Notes: generated by a model from the sequence alone, not told the origin. Numbered from the stretch's first letter, positions 48,113 to 57,323 are shown. The stretch is DNA of 64,000 bases from Pseudomonas putida (GCF_001976065.1 NZ_MNAH01000001.1:849952-913951), one strand, 5' to 3'. A program made the numbers and translations.

Positions 48113-49348
48113 ATGAAATCCATTTCGAAATGGCATGTGCTTGTCGGTGGTTTCCTGGCGTATCTGTTCGACGCCATGGAAATCATCCTGCTGACCATCG
48201 CGCTGCCGGTGATCCGTCAGGATCTCGGCCTGAGCTTCAACGAGGCCGGTATGCTCGCTTCAGCGACACTGCTGGGTATTGGTTTCAGCAGCATCACCAC
48301 CGGCTGGTACTCGGATAACTTTGGTCGACGCAAGGCACTGCTCCTGTCGCTGATTGTGTTTGGTGTACTGACCACTCTGGTTGCAATGACTCACAGCTGG
48401 GCATTGCTCCTGCTGCTTCGCTTCCTTTCCGGATTAGGGCTGGGGGGTGTCTGGGGAATTGTCTCGGCCTATGTGACGGAGACCTGGCCTGCGCACCAGC
48501 GTGCAAGAGCGACCGGTTTTGTGCTGAGTTCTTTCCCGATCGGTGCCGCCATCGCGGCAATGGTTGCGGCAAGCTACCTGCCGGACTGGAAGACGCTGTT
48601 TATGGTGGCGGGTATCTCGACGCTGATCCCTGTGGCGTACCTCTTTTTCTTTGTGCCTGAATCCCGGGAATGGCAAGAGCAGCAAGCCAGGAACCTTGCC
48701 AACCCCAAACTGCATAGGCGCGTCTCGGTCAGCGAAATCTTTTCCCCTGAACTGCTGCGGCTTACCCTGTTGGGTACCCTGGCAGCCAGTTGCGCAGTCA
48801 TCGGCTTCTGGGGCGCGAGCACCTGGTTGCCGACTTACCTGGTGCAGGAGCGGGGCCTGAACATCGGCATGATGGCCACCTTCATGGCGATCATGAACAT
48901 CGGCGCTTTCATCGGGATCAATGCGTTCGGCTTCATTGCCGACCACATCGGCAAAAGAAACGCTACGTTGCTTTCGCTGCTGGGCAGTGCCGTCATGCTG
49001 TCGATTTATGCGCTGACCACACAGAACGCCATCCTGTTCTGGCTGGGGCCGGTCTATGCCTTCTTCTATGCCTTTGCCAGCCTGTTCGCGTCCTACTTCA
49101 GCGCCCTTTACCCCACACGGGTTCGCACGATTGGTGCCGGCTTCTGCTTCAACTTCGGCCGCGGCCTGGCGGCATTTGCGCCCTTACTGCTGAGTGGTAT
49201 TGCCACCAGTTACAGCCTGGCATTGGGGCTGCTGGTCTGCGCAGGCTTCTTTGCCCTTGGCACGATCACCATGTTCTTCATGCCTCATGCGCAAATCCCC
49301 CAGGCAAATCCAGCACAGGGTGCGCCACTGGAAACCAGTCATTCGTAG
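48113..49348 (+). CDS. MFS transporter, module 2
   Basis: 411 residues from the ATG at 48113, preceded by AAGGAAAA. The open frame extends upstream but overlaps the nitroreductase. Twelve membrane segments, the GWYSDNFGRRKA loop and a second RIADHIGKR-like loop are seen, typical of the sugar/aromatic-acid porters. It probably imports the substrate of the TetR-controlled module. Confidence 0.88.
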   Translation: MKSISKWHVLVGGFLAYLFDAMEIILLTIALPVIRQDLGLSFNEAGMLASATLLGIGFSSITTGWYSDNFGRRKALLLSLIVFGVLTTLVAMTHSWALLLLLRFLSGLGLGGVWGIVSAYVTETWPAHQRARATGFVLSSFPIGAAIAAMVAASYLPDWKTLFMVAGISTLIPVAYLFFFVPESREWQEQQARNLANPKLHRRVSVSEIFSPELLRLTLLGTLAASCAVIGFWGASTWLPTYLVQERGLNIGMMATFMAIMNIGAFIGINAFGFIADHIGKRNATLLSLLGSAVMLSIYALTTQNAILFWLGPVYAFFYAFASLFASYFSALYPTRVRTIGAGFCFNFGRGLAAFAPLLLSGIATSYSLALGLLVCAGFFALGTITMFFMPHAQIPQANPAQGAPLETSHS

Positions 49349-49420
49349 TCGAGCTTCCTCATCCGGTTGTTCCGCTTTTGTGCGTACGCGCGATCAACTG
49401 CCAAGCACGGAGTTTTATGT

Positions 49421-49804
49421 ATGTTAGAACCACAGGTAAAGCAACACATCGAAGCACTTGAAGCGCGCCGTCGTCAGGCAATGATCGACCTGGACATGGA
49501 CTTTCTGGAAGGCATCTATACCGACGATCTCACCTACAGCCACTCCGATGGCAAGAGCGATAGCAAGAAAGGGTATCTCCAGGGGATGCGCGCAGGGATC
49601 TGGATTTACCGAAGTTTCGAAAGCCGGCAAGAGCACATTCGTAGGGTGGGGGCCTGCGCCGTGATCACCGGGTTGATCGACATGGATGTGATCATTCGCG
49701 GTGAACCCATGTTGTTGAACTCGCGCTATATCAGCGTCTGGAGAGAAGGGGACGCTGGCTGGCAAATGATGGCCTGGCAGTCCACTCGATATTCCAAAGC
49801 TTGA
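49421..49804 (+). CDS. SnoaL/DUF4440-like NTF2-fold protein
   Basis: 127 residues from the ATG at 49421. The pattern with DLDMDFLEGIYTDDLTYSHSDG and a later YISVWREGDAGWQMMAWQST is that of DUF4440/SnoaL-like cone-shaped NTF2 folds. No catalytic residues stand out. Such proteins act as isomerases or dehydratases or as binding partners. It follows the MFS gene by 72 bp. Confidence 0.7.
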   Translation: MLEPQVKQHIEALEARRRQAMIDLDMDFLEGIYTDDLTYSHSDGKSDSKKGYLQGMRAGIWIYRSFESRQEHIRRVGACAVITGLIDMDVIIRGEPMLLNSRYISVWREGDAGWQMMAWQSTRYSKA

Positions 49805-49992
49805 CGTTGGTTTGAACGCGCAGCTGTTTCACCGTCTGCGCCCCACAGTTTTCAGTCACTGACAGTGTATTCGATCGTTTGATCCCGGGCGTTATGGCTA
49901 AGCGGGCAGGGCACGCTCATGCCTGAAACCCATAACCCTGGAAGCACTTTTCATGCGGTCAATCCACGGCCGAACTCATTGGAATCTTGACC

Positions 49993-50850
49993 ATGTACGT
50001 ACAACAACTACAAAAAACGTATCTCAAGGCACTACTGGCTGCTGGCGCAATGAGCCTGGCCACGACCAGCGCAAACGCCAGGGAATGGAGCGATACCTTT
50101 GTCGGGTTTCGCTATGGTACCGACTTCACCGAACCCAGCGTGCGGGGCAAGGTCCAGAAGGAAATTTACCAACTGGGCCATGTCAGCGGCAATGACACAG
50201 GCTCCAACTTCTTCAATTTGGACATCCTGAAGTCCGACAGTAATGACCCGAAGAAGGACAGTCACTCCGGCGCGACAGAAGCCTATCTGGTCTATCGCCA
50301 TCAACTGTTTCTGAGCAAGGTCTTTGACCGATCAATGGCGTTCGGACCGGTCAAGGAAGCGGCGCTGAGCAGTGGGGTCGAACTCAACTACAAGAACACT
50401 GAGTTCGCCACCCGTAAGCGCATGCTGGTGGTGGGCCCGACACTCAAGTTCGATGTGCCCGGCTACCTGGATGTCAGCCTGCTTTACGCCATGGAATGGA
50501 ACCATTGTGGGTTGAACGCTTGCCAGACCGAGAACATTCAATTCGATCCTTACTACGTACTGCACATGGTGTGGGGTTTCCCATTTCAGATGGGCAGCGT
50601 GCCGCTTAAATTCCAGGGCTTCGCCAGCTACAAGACGCAAAAGGGCAAGGATTACTTTAAACAGGACACCGCCGAGGAAAGCCTGGTTCGGGCTTCGTTG
50701 ATGGTCGATGTGGGGCAAATCACCTTCGGCAGCAAGAACAAACTGCTGATCGGGCCGGGTTACGAGTACTGGAAACACAAATATGGAGCGATCCATAAAC
50801 CAGGTACCGACACCTACGCGCCGACAGTGCATCTTGAATGGCACTTCTGA
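49993..50850 (+). CDS. OmpK/Tsx-type outer-membrane channel
   Basis: 285 residues from the ATG at 49993. A signal peptide ends near SANA. The WSDTFVGFRYGTDFTEP opening, short strands and terminal EWHF are those of nucleoside-specific channel-forming Tsx/OmpK proteins. It ends the TetR-controlled module, before a terminator, and mirrors the barrel gene in the other module. Confidence 0.85.
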   Translation: MYVQQLQKTYLKALLAAGAMSLATTSANAREWSDTFVGFRYGTDFTEPSVRGKVQKEIYQLGHVSGNDTGSNFFNLDILKSDSNDPKKDSHSGATEAYLVYRHQLFLSKVFDRSMAFGPVKEAALSSGVELNYKNTEFATRKRMLVVGPTLKFDVPGYLDVSLLYAMEWNHCGLNACQTENIQFDPYYVLHMVWGFPFQMGSVPLKFQGFASYKTQKGKDYFKQDTAEESLVRASLMVDVGQITFGSKNKLLIGPGYEYWKHKYGAIHKPGTDTYAPTVHLEWHF

Positions 50851-50949
50851 ACCGATAAGCATAGTGCTGGCGAACCCTGTTCAACGCGTTCGCTGACCAG
50901 GTAGCAACCGCTTCCTTTTTTGCTCCCATGGTGGGGAAGCGGATTTAGG

Positions 50950-50970
50950 CGCCCTGGTGGGGCGTTTTTT
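50950..50970 (+). terminator. Intrinsic terminator after the OmpK-type gene
   Basis: CGCCC and GGGCG pair around TGGTG and are followed by TTTTTT. It ends the plus-strand meta-cleavage operon. Confidence 0.8.
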
Positions 50971-51276
50971 ATTGTTAGTTCGTCGATGGCGCGGGAGGCC
51001 TGTTCGGCCTCTATGACGACCCAAGATTGCCCAGTGATGTGGGGGGCGTACCCAACGGGTCTGCATTGCTGGTGAGCAAGAAGGCCTGGCAACGACAGCC
51101 GTCGAAATCTCGCTCCTTTTCGTCGCAGGAGCGGCAGTGTTCGGGCACGGTGCCAGCATTTTCACACTGTCTGGGCCCAAAGCTGACGCTCAGGAACAAT
51201 CCCCATCTGCCTACGTCGGGATGATCTCCAACCGCAGCATGAAACACTTCTTGCTAGAGAGGCGCAGCCCATTGAC

Positions 51277-51372
51277 CTATTTGAAGAATCGGTCTGCAAA
51301 GATGTAGTCGTCGAGGCTCTCGGGAAGTAAGTTGCCTTGGCCTCGATGTTCACCTTGGATATAGCGCTTCAT
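51277..51372 (-). mobile_element. IS1182-type transposase N-terminal remnant
   Basis: From the ATG at 51372, the minus strand encodes MKRYIQGEHRGQGNLLPES and LDDYI before the frame shifts and stops after 31 residues. This matches the conserved start of IS1182-family transposases. About 100 bp on each side, the plus strand has two similar stretches (TTTTCACACTGTCTGGGCC at 51159 and TTTTACACACTCTGGGCC at 51427), perhaps remains of IS ends. Other frames in 50971-51490 are not recognisable. The remnant marks the junction between the meta-cleavage block and the esterase operon. Confidence 0.6.
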
Positions 51373-51498
51373 GGGCGATCCCTGCGATGAAATCCTCAGA
51401 AATCATAGCAAGGGTTCGCGAAGGCGTTTTTACACACTCTGGGCCGATTGCAAACGGTCCTGATGTAGATTTTGGTCTCTAACGGCCTTGTCGAAGGC

Positions 51499-51523
51499 CC
51501 ACCCCCCCATTGAGGGTAGCCAC
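51499..51523. promoter_or_regulatory. C-run/G-run box 3, before the esterase-pha operon
   Basis: CCACCCCCCC, ATTGA, then GGGTAGCCAC. It ends 69 bp before the esterase start, in the range of the other five boxes. The G-run is shorter than in box 1. A TAGCGC hexamer lies at 51532. Confidence 0.5.
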
Positions 51524-51591
51524 CGCAACCCTAGCGCTCAGTAAGCTATTGCTGATGCGCGGTATACGGATTTTTTGCGAACGGAGTGGCA

Positions 51592-52908
51592 ATGAAAAAC
51601 AATCAAAACCTACAAGCGCCCCCTGAGCGTCCGGGTATCGGCATGCCTCGCGTACTGCGTGCGCAGCAACCGGATCGCGAGGCCCGTGCGTTCTTGCGCC
51701 TGGCTAACATCTCCAGCAGTCTGCGTCCCGCGGAGGATTACTCGTTGCCCAGGCTGCGCCAGGGCTGGCGATTGGCGGCGCTTGCTCTGGGGCGCAATCC
51801 GCCGGTGAGATCAGTGACTGAACAAATGATCGACGGGCCGGGCGGCGCAATCGCTTTGCGCATCTTCAAACCTGACAACGCCACACAATCGCAGCCCGCA
51901 TTCATGTGGTTTTTCGGCGGTGGTTTCATCATTGGCGATCTGGATACAGCCGATGGGATCTGCCGCAGCATTGCTCTGGCGGCCAACTGTATAGTGATCG
52001 CCGTGCGCTATCGTCTCGCGCCGGAACACGATTTGTCTGCGGGGCGTGCTGATGCGCTCGCCGCGCTTGAGTGGGTGGCTAAAAATGGCGAGCAACTAGG
52101 GATCGATACGACTCGCCTGGCGATCGGCGGCGATTCTGCAGGGGGCAATCTCTGTGCGGCTGTCGCCCAGGAAAGTCTGCGTCGAGGCGGCCCGGTACTG
52201 AGTCTGCAAGTGCTGGTTTACCCGGCGACCGAGTTGGTGGATAGATTCCCTTCCTATGTGGAGAACGCTTACGGGCGTACGCTTCTGACCGATCATGCGG
52301 TGCAATGGATCGAGCGAACCCTGGCCCCTTCGCTCGACACACTGGACTTGCTCGACCCTTGGTATTCGCCACGCCGCAACCCCGATATGCACGACCTGGC
52401 GCCGGCCGTTATCGTCAGTGCCGGTTTCGACCCGATCCGCGACGATGGCCTGGACTATGCCGCGCGCTTGCGCGCCGATGATGTGCCGGTGGAACTGTTG
52501 CACTACAGGGGCCAGTTCCATGGGTTCCTCAATTTCGATTCGGTCAACGGTGCCAGCCGCGATGCGCTGCAGCGCATCGGCGATGCACTGAAGGGTGCAT
52601 TCGCGCGGCAACCGGCTGCGGACCGGACAATTGAAATCGCCGACAGACTGCCACGCAAGCACTCGCGTCTGCGTTGCACTGCCGATGAACTGGCGATCTC
52701 TACGCTGACCACCTGGGTCGTGACCGAACGGTGGGGCATCGTCTTGTTACGCCTGCTGTCGCCAAAGGCGAGCAAAGTCTGCGGCCTGTTGATCAAACCC
52801 TGGTTCTTGCCCACCGCCATGTTGCGGCGCAAAGCCATTTCCGGTCTTGATCGAATGGCCGCGCGGCAAACCTGGCCAACAGAAAAAAACTGCACTGTGA
52901 ATCCTTGA
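51592..52908 (+). CDS. Alpha/beta hydrolase of the hormone-sensitive lipase family
   Basis: 438 residues from the ATG at 51592, preceded by ACGGAG. The nucleophile motif GDSAGGN, an acid in DPIRDDGLDYA and the His in YRGQFHGFLNF form the triad. The oxyanion motif reads FGGGF where the family has HGGGF. A C-terminal extension of about 100 residues has no clear domain. It would cleave esters of a short to medium acid or a terpenoid ester in the cytoplasm. It heads a unit with the PhaE/PhaC-like genes. Confidence 0.85.
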   Translation: MKNNQNLQAPPERPGIGMPRVLRAQQPDREARAFLRLANISSSLRPAEDYSLPRLRQGWRLAALALGRNPPVRSVTEQMIDGPGGAIALRIFKPDNATQSQPAFMWFFGGGFIIGDLDTADGICRSIALAANCIVIAVRYRLAPEHDLSAGRADALAALEWVAKNGEQLGIDTTRLAIGGDSAGGNLCAAVAQESLRRGGPVLSLQVLVYPATELVDRFPSYVENAYGRTLLTDHAVQWIERTLAPSLDTLDLLDPWYSPRRNPDMHDLAPAVIVSAGFDPIRDDGLDYAARLRADDVPVELLHYRGQFHGFLNFDSVNGASRDALQRIGDALKGAFARQPAADRTIEIADRLPRKHSRLRCTADELAISTLTTWVVTERWGIVLLRLLSPKASKVCGLLIKPWFLPTAMLRRKAISGLDRMAARQTWPTEKNCTVNP

Positions 52909-52922
52909 TCGAGGAATACGTC

Positions 52923-53327
52923 ATGGCATTACCTGATCCGTTCAAACTGTATCGTGAAGCTATCACCCGGTTCGAAAACGGCGTCAATGCCTTGGCCGCA
53001 CGTCATTTGGACTCAAAGGAAGTGGGCCTCGTAATCGACCAATATGCGCGGGTCTCGCTCGGCTTGCAGCACCTGTCGCAGACATCGCTCGAGCGTCTGT
53101 ACAAGCATCTGGACGTTCCCAGCCGCGGCGAAGTCGATGCCCTTGCCGCCTCACTGCGGCGGGTCGAGGACAAGCTCAACCAATTGCTTCCAGCTGCCGC
53201 CAGCACGCAAATTGCTCCTCGCCCGCCACGCACGCGACGTCCACGAGCCGAACCATTACCGGCATCCCGCAAAGCGGCCTCCAAAAGAGAAAGAAAGGAG
53301 GGGAACGAAGATGCCTCGGCCAAATGA
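52923..53327 (+). CDS. PhaE-like PHA synthase subunit
   Basis: 134 residues from the ATG at 52923. The middle part LDVPSRGEVDALAASLRR resembles the conserved C-terminal motif of PhaE (PHA synthase subunit). The tail is rich in Pro, Lys and Arg, like PhaM/PhaF proteins. It is much shorter than classical PhaE (~330-400). It overlaps the PHA synthase start by 17 bp (ATG at 53311), which suggests coupled translation. GAGGAATACGTC precedes its ATG. Confidence 0.65.
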   Translation: MALPDPFKLYREAITRFENGVNALAARHLDSKEVGLVIDQYARVSLGLQHLSQTSLERLYKHLDVPSRGEVDALAASLRRVEDKLNQLLPAAASTQIAPRPPRTRRPRAEPLPASRKAASKRERKEGNEDASAK

Positions 53328-54387
53328 CAACAAGGTCTGCGACTTGCCGTTGGCTAACAGGCTGCGCTCCGAGCTCAGCATGATGGTCAAGCGGGGTCTC
53401 AAGGGTCTCGAGTATCTCGGCACGCCGCCGCCGGCCGTAGGCCTGTCGCCCAAGACCCTGCTGCACCGTCGCGGCACCTTGTGCCTCTACCACTATCACG
53501 CCACAGCGGACGAGATTTACCGCGTGCCGCTGTTGTTCGTCATGGCGACGACCAGCAAGGCTGCCATCTTCGACCTGACAAAGGGACAGAGCCTGATCGA
53601 GTTTCTGCTCGCGCGGGGGTACGACGTCTATGTCATGGACTGGATTGCGCCGAGCCGGGAAGAGTCTCACCTGAAGCTCGAACACTATGTGCTCGACTTC
53701 ATTCCCGATTGCATCCGCCGAGTACAAAAAGACACGGGCGTGGAAGACGTCACGCTGATCGGCTATTGCATGGGCGGTGTCCTAGCGACGCTTTACGCCG
53801 CACTGCATCCCGGTGGCCCGCTGAAAAACCTGGTCTGTTTCACCACGCCCATCGACTGGACGAAGATGCCCTTGGCCAAACAACGGCACATCAACATCGA
53901 GCGCTTGATCGATGCGACCGGCCTTGTTCCGCCAGAGACCATCATCAAGGCGATTGAGCTGCATCGCCCCGCAGGCCGAATTGCCGGCCAGGCTCGCCTT
54001 TGGGACAACATGTGGAACGACGACTACGTCAGGGGCTACCGCATGATGGCGCGTTTCAATGACGAGACCTTGCCGCTTCCCGGCGAGTACTTCCGGCAGC
54101 TTCATCTGGAGCTGGGGCAAAGAAACTCACTGTACGAAGGCGGCATGCGCATCGGTGGCCAGGAGGTTGATCTGAAAAATATCGAAGTCTCGCTGCTGCA
54201 CGTCATCGCGCAATACGACTCCCTGGTGCCGCCGGACTGCGCGCAGCCCCTGGTGGCTCGCGTGGGTTCGCGTGACAAGGAAGAACTGATGCTGCCGGGC
54301 GGTCATGTCAGCCTGGTGGCGGGGCCGGCCGCGGTGAAGCGGATGTGGCCCAGGCTCGAGCAATGGTTGGGCGAGCGTTCAGTATGA
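53311..54387 (+). CDS. phaC: Class III-like PHA synthase (PhaC)
   Basis: 358 residues, the size of class III PhaC (~355); Pseudomonas class II enzymes are ~560. The lipase-like box GYCMGG places the nucleophile at Cys153; the Asp in AQYDSLV is near 303 and the His in GGHVSLVAG near 332. The preceding PhaE-like gene overlaps it. It would polymerise hydroxyacyl-CoA, so it gives the pathway a carbon store. The start ATG at 53311 has AAAGGAGGGGAACGAAG ahead of it. Confidence 0.88.
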   Translation: MPRPNDNKVCDLPLANRLRSELSMMVKRGLKGLEYLGTPPPAVGLSPKTLLHRRGTLCLYHYHATADEIYRVPLLFVMATTSKAAIFDLTKGQSLIEFLLARGYDVYVMDWIAPSREESHLKLEHYVLDFIPDCIRRVQKDTGVEDVTLIGYCMGGVLATLYAALHPGGPLKNLVCFTTPIDWTKMPLAKQRHINIERLIDATGLVPPETIIKAIELHRPAGRIAGQARLWDNMWNDDYVRGYRMMARFNDETLPLPGEYFRQLHLELGQRNSLYEGGMRIGGQEVDLKNIEVSLLHVIAQYDSLVPPDCAQPLVARVGSRDKEELMLPGGHVSLVAGPAAVKRMWPRLEQWLGERSV

Positions 54388-54470
54388 AACCCAAGGCAAG
54401 GGCAGCGCACGCGTGAAATTGTGAGGCGGATGCCTGCAGCTGGCCAGATTGTGGAGCGCGTGGGCGGGTA

Positions 54471-54505
54471 GGGGGGGTAATTCCCCCCTTCAGGGAGTGG
54501 GGCGG
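54471..54505. promoter_or_regulatory. C-run/G-run box 4, before the racemase operon
   Basis: GGGGGGGTAATTCCCCCCTT, then CAGGGAGTGGGGCGG. The box ends 71 bp before the racemase start. Its right half, TAATTCCCCC...CAG.G.GTGGG, also appears in box 6 (60811-60845). A TAGTGT hexamer lies at 54523, 18 bp past the box. Confidence 0.6.
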
Positions 54506-54575
54506 TTGTGGTGCCGTGCGCCTAGTGTCTTGGGTCGCAGCGAACAGCCTCCCTATAACAAAAGAGAACCCTGAG

Positions 54576-55706
54576 ATGCCCGGACCTTTGGCAGGTGTGA
54601 AAGTAGTTGAAATGAATGCGATCGGCCCTGCGCCGTTCGCCGCCATGATGCTGGCGGACATGGGCGCGGAAGTCATTCGCGTCGACCGTCATACGGCCGG
54701 CTTTCTCAATGCCGATGGCAGCCTGCTCGGGCGCGGACGCCGCAGCATTGCGATTGATCCGCGTAAACCCGGCTCCACTGAAGTGTTGTTGCAACTGATC
54801 GACGGCGCCGACGTGCTGATCGAAGGCTTCCGTCCCGGCGTGATGGAGCGCCTTGGCCTGGGGCCGGAGGTCTGCCTTGAACGTAATCCGAGGTTGATCT
54901 ACGGGCGCATGACCGGTTGGGGCCAGACGGGGCCACTGGCACATGCGGCAGGGCATGACCTCAATTACATTGCGCTGTCTGGCGTACTCAACGCCATGGG
55001 CCATGCCGACCGGCCACCGACTCCGCCGCTGCATCTGGTGGGCGACATGGGGGGCGGGGCGATGTTTTTGCTCACAGGCATTCTGGCCGGGCTGTTCGAG
55101 GCGCAGAAATCCGGCCTGGGGCAGATCGTGGACGCCGCCATCTGCGACGGCGCGACATTGCTTGGCAGCATGTATTACGACTGGCGCCATCAGGGGCAGT
55201 GGGACGACCAGCGTCAGCACAACATGCTCGATGGCGGCGCGCCTTTTTATGGTTGCTACACCTGCGCCGACGGAAAGTTCGTGTCTATTGGCAGCATCGA
55301 ACCGCAGTTCTATCAATTGTTGCTGGAGCTGTGTGGTATCGACGATGCGGATTTCAAGCAGCAATGGCAGAAGCAGGACTGGCCGGTGCTTCGCCAGAAG
55401 CTCGAGACGCTGTTCCTGACTCGAACCCGCGATGCCTGGAGCCAACTGCTGGAAGGTACGGATGTCTGCTTTGCCCCAGTGCTGGATTTCAGCGAAGCCT
55501 TTACCCACCCGCACAACCGCGCGCGTGGCCTGTTCATGGAAACCGCCGGCGTACTGCACCCGGCGCCCGCTCCCCGCTTGAGTCGTACACCAGTGGAGGC
55601 GGGAAGGGTCGTAAAGAACGGCGAAAACACCCTCGAAATTCTTGAACAACTCGGCTTGAGCAACGAGCAGATCGACGAACTGCGCAACGTCGGCGCGATT
55701 GTTTGA
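54576..55706 (+). CDS. Alpha-methylacyl-CoA racemase (CaiB/BaiF family)
   Basis: 376 residues from the ATG at 54576. The N-terminal PLAGVKVVEMNAIGPAPFAA and the GHDLNYIALSG His region are racemase-type; the following VGDMGGGAMFLL stretch has the Asp. Type III CoA transferases share the fold, but these residues point to the racemase, which interconverts 2R and 2S methyl-branched acyl-CoA. That is required before dehydrogenation of sterol or isoprenoid side chains. It leads the operon with SDR and DUF2889 genes. Confidence 0.88.
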   Translation: MPGPLAGVKVVEMNAIGPAPFAAMMLADMGAEVIRVDRHTAGFLNADGSLLGRGRRSIAIDPRKPGSTEVLLQLIDGADVLIEGFRPGVMERLGLGPEVCLERNPRLIYGRMTGWGQTGPLAHAAGHDLNYIALSGVLNAMGHADRPPTPPLHLVGDMGGGAMFLLTGILAGLFEAQKSGLGQIVDAAICDGATLLGSMYYDWRHQGQWDDQRQHNMLDGGAPFYGCYTCADGKFVSIGSIEPQFYQLLLELCGIDDADFKQQWQKQDWPVLRQKLETLFLTRTRDAWSQLLEGTDVCFAPVLDFSEAFTHPHNRARGLFMETAGVLHPAPAPRLSRTPVEAGRVVKNGENTLEILEQLGLSNEQIDELRNVGAIV

Positions 55707-55772
55707 AAGGGCTGCCAATCACGCGATACAAAACTGTCGTCTTAAGTTCTCCCCCAATAGAGGATTCATGAA

Positions 55773-56534
55773 ATGAGCACTTTTTCTGGCCAGGTGGCTC
55801 TGGTTACTGGTGCCGCTGCCGGTATTGGCCGCGCTACCGCGCAGGCTTTCGCCGCCGAAGGGCTCAACGTTGTAGTGGCCGACCTTGATGTTCAGGGCGG
55901 TGAAGGCACTGTGGGTTTGATTCGTGCGGCGGGCGGTGAGGCGACGTTCATTCGTTGTAATGTCTCCAAGGAAAACGAAGTCAAAGCAATGATGGAGCAA
56001 GTGGTCGCTACCTACGGTCGCTTGGATTACGCGTTCAACAATGCAGGCATCGAGATCGAGAATGGCAAGAAGCTGACCGAAGGCAGCGAAGCCGAGTTCG
56101 ACGCCATTATGGGCGTCAACGTGAAAGGCGTGTGGTTGTGCATGAAGCATCAGACTCCGCTACTGCTAGCCCAGGGAGGCGGAGCGATCGTTAATACCGC
56201 ATCGGTGGCCGGTCTGGGCGCCGCGCCGTTGATGAGCATCTACACGGGCTCCAAGCACGCGGTGGTCGGCCTGACCAAGGCGGCGGCGATCGAGTTCGCG
56301 AAGAAAAAAATCCGTGTCAACGCGGTATGCCCAGGTGTGATCGACACCGATATGTTCCGTCGTGCTTATGAGTCCGATCCCAAAAAAGGCGAGTTCGCCG
56401 CTGCCGTGCATCCAGTTGGCCGCTTCGGCAAGGTAGAGGAAATCGCTGCCGCCGTGTTGTATCTGTGCAGTGATGGCGCCGGCTTCACCACCGGCCAAGC
56501 ATTGGCAGTAGATGGCGGCCTTACGGCAATCTGA
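55773..56534 (+). CDS. SDR-family oxidoreductase
   Basis: 253 residues. The cofactor site VTGAAAGIGRATA and the NNAG motif are present, along with the catalytic Ser and the Y-x-x-x-K motif in SIYTGSKHAVVG. The Asp after the second strand (VADLD) suggests NAD specificity. It oxidises a hydroxyl to a ketone, or reduces it, on a hydroxyacyl-CoA or hydroxysteroid. It lies 67 bp after the racemase. Confidence 0.9.
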   Translation: MSTFSGQVALVTGAAAGIGRATAQAFAAEGLNVVVADLDVQGGEGTVGLIRAAGGEATFIRCNVSKENEVKAMMEQVVATYGRLDYAFNNAGIEIENGKKLTEGSEAEFDAIMGVNVKGVWLCMKHQTPLLLAQGGGAIVNTASVAGLGAAPLMSIYTGSKHAVVGLTKAAAIEFAKKKIRVNAVCPGVIDTDMFRRAYESDPKKGEFAAAVHPVGRFGKVEEIAAAVLYLCSDGAGFTTGQALAVDGGLTAI

Positions 56535-56687
56535 GCCGACGGGGAAAAAGCGCCGAAAAAATTGCGTAAACGGATTACTTGCCTGGCCAGGTTCTGGTCT
56601 GCGGCGGCTGGGTGCCGTCTGGCATCCAGTGTTTGCGAGCGGCCATGAGCGGTCGCCGCTTTCTTCATGCTCTTACGAGGCTGTGCA

Positions 56688-57281
56688 ATGAGTCAGGATC
56701 ACTTGAACGCGCCGACACGGCAATTGCTGCATACCCGCAATGTTACCTGTACCGGCTATCTTCGCAGCGATGGTTTGTTCGACATTGAAGCCCGGTTGCT
56801 GGACACCAAGGGAATCGAGACACAGCTTTCCTACGGAATCATTCCGGCCGGCGGTGTGCTGCATCAGATGGTCATGATCATGACGGTAAATTCGCAACTG
56901 GAAATCCAGCACATCGAAGCGCGCTCCGAAGTGACACCCACTCCGCTCTGCGCAGAGATATCCGCGGCCTATGCGAAACTGAAGGGCATTCAGATCGGTC
57001 CCGGGTTGAAGAAGCAAGTGACTGAGCGGGTGGGCGGCATACAGGGCTGCACGCACCTGACTGAATTGCTTGGCCCCATGGCGACCACCGCGGTTCAGAT
57101 CGTCGCGCCAGTTCTGCAGAGGGAGTTGCTCGAGCGTGCTGCCCGCGATCCTGGCTTCAAAATGCCTGAGCAAAGGATGATCGGCTCCTGCCACGCCTTT
57201 CAACCGGGCGGGGAACCCGCGCGCCGTCTTACCGAATGGCGCCCGCAAGTGCAGACCGGAAAGAATGTCGAGAGTGAATGA
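56688..57281 (+). CDS. DUF2889 protein
   Basis: 197 residues from the ATG at 56688. The family features are seen: SDGLFDIEARLLDTKG, VTPTPLCAEI, then the GCTHLTELLGPMATTAVQ block. No catalytic role has been defined. It lies between the SDR and acyl-CoA dehydrogenase genes; DUF2889 recurs in steroid- and branched-acid-degradation loci, so it may act on a CoA intermediate. Confidence 0.85.
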   Translation: MSQDHLNAPTRQLLHTRNVTCTGYLRSDGLFDIEARLLDTKGIETQLSYGIIPAGGVLHQMVMIMTVNSQLEIQHIEARSEVTPTPLCAEISAAYAKLKGIQIGPGLKKQVTERVGGIQGCTHLTELLGPMATTAVQIVAPVLQRELLERAARDPGFKMPEQRMIGSCHAFQPGGEPARRLTEWRPQVQTGKNVESE

Positions 57282-57323
57282 ACAACTCGACCGGATTTGT
57301 CGATCCCGTGCACGCGACAGCCA

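Noticed and set aside
54522..55718. 398-codon frame antisense to the racemase gene
   Set aside because: No domain and fully overlapping a strongly supported gene.
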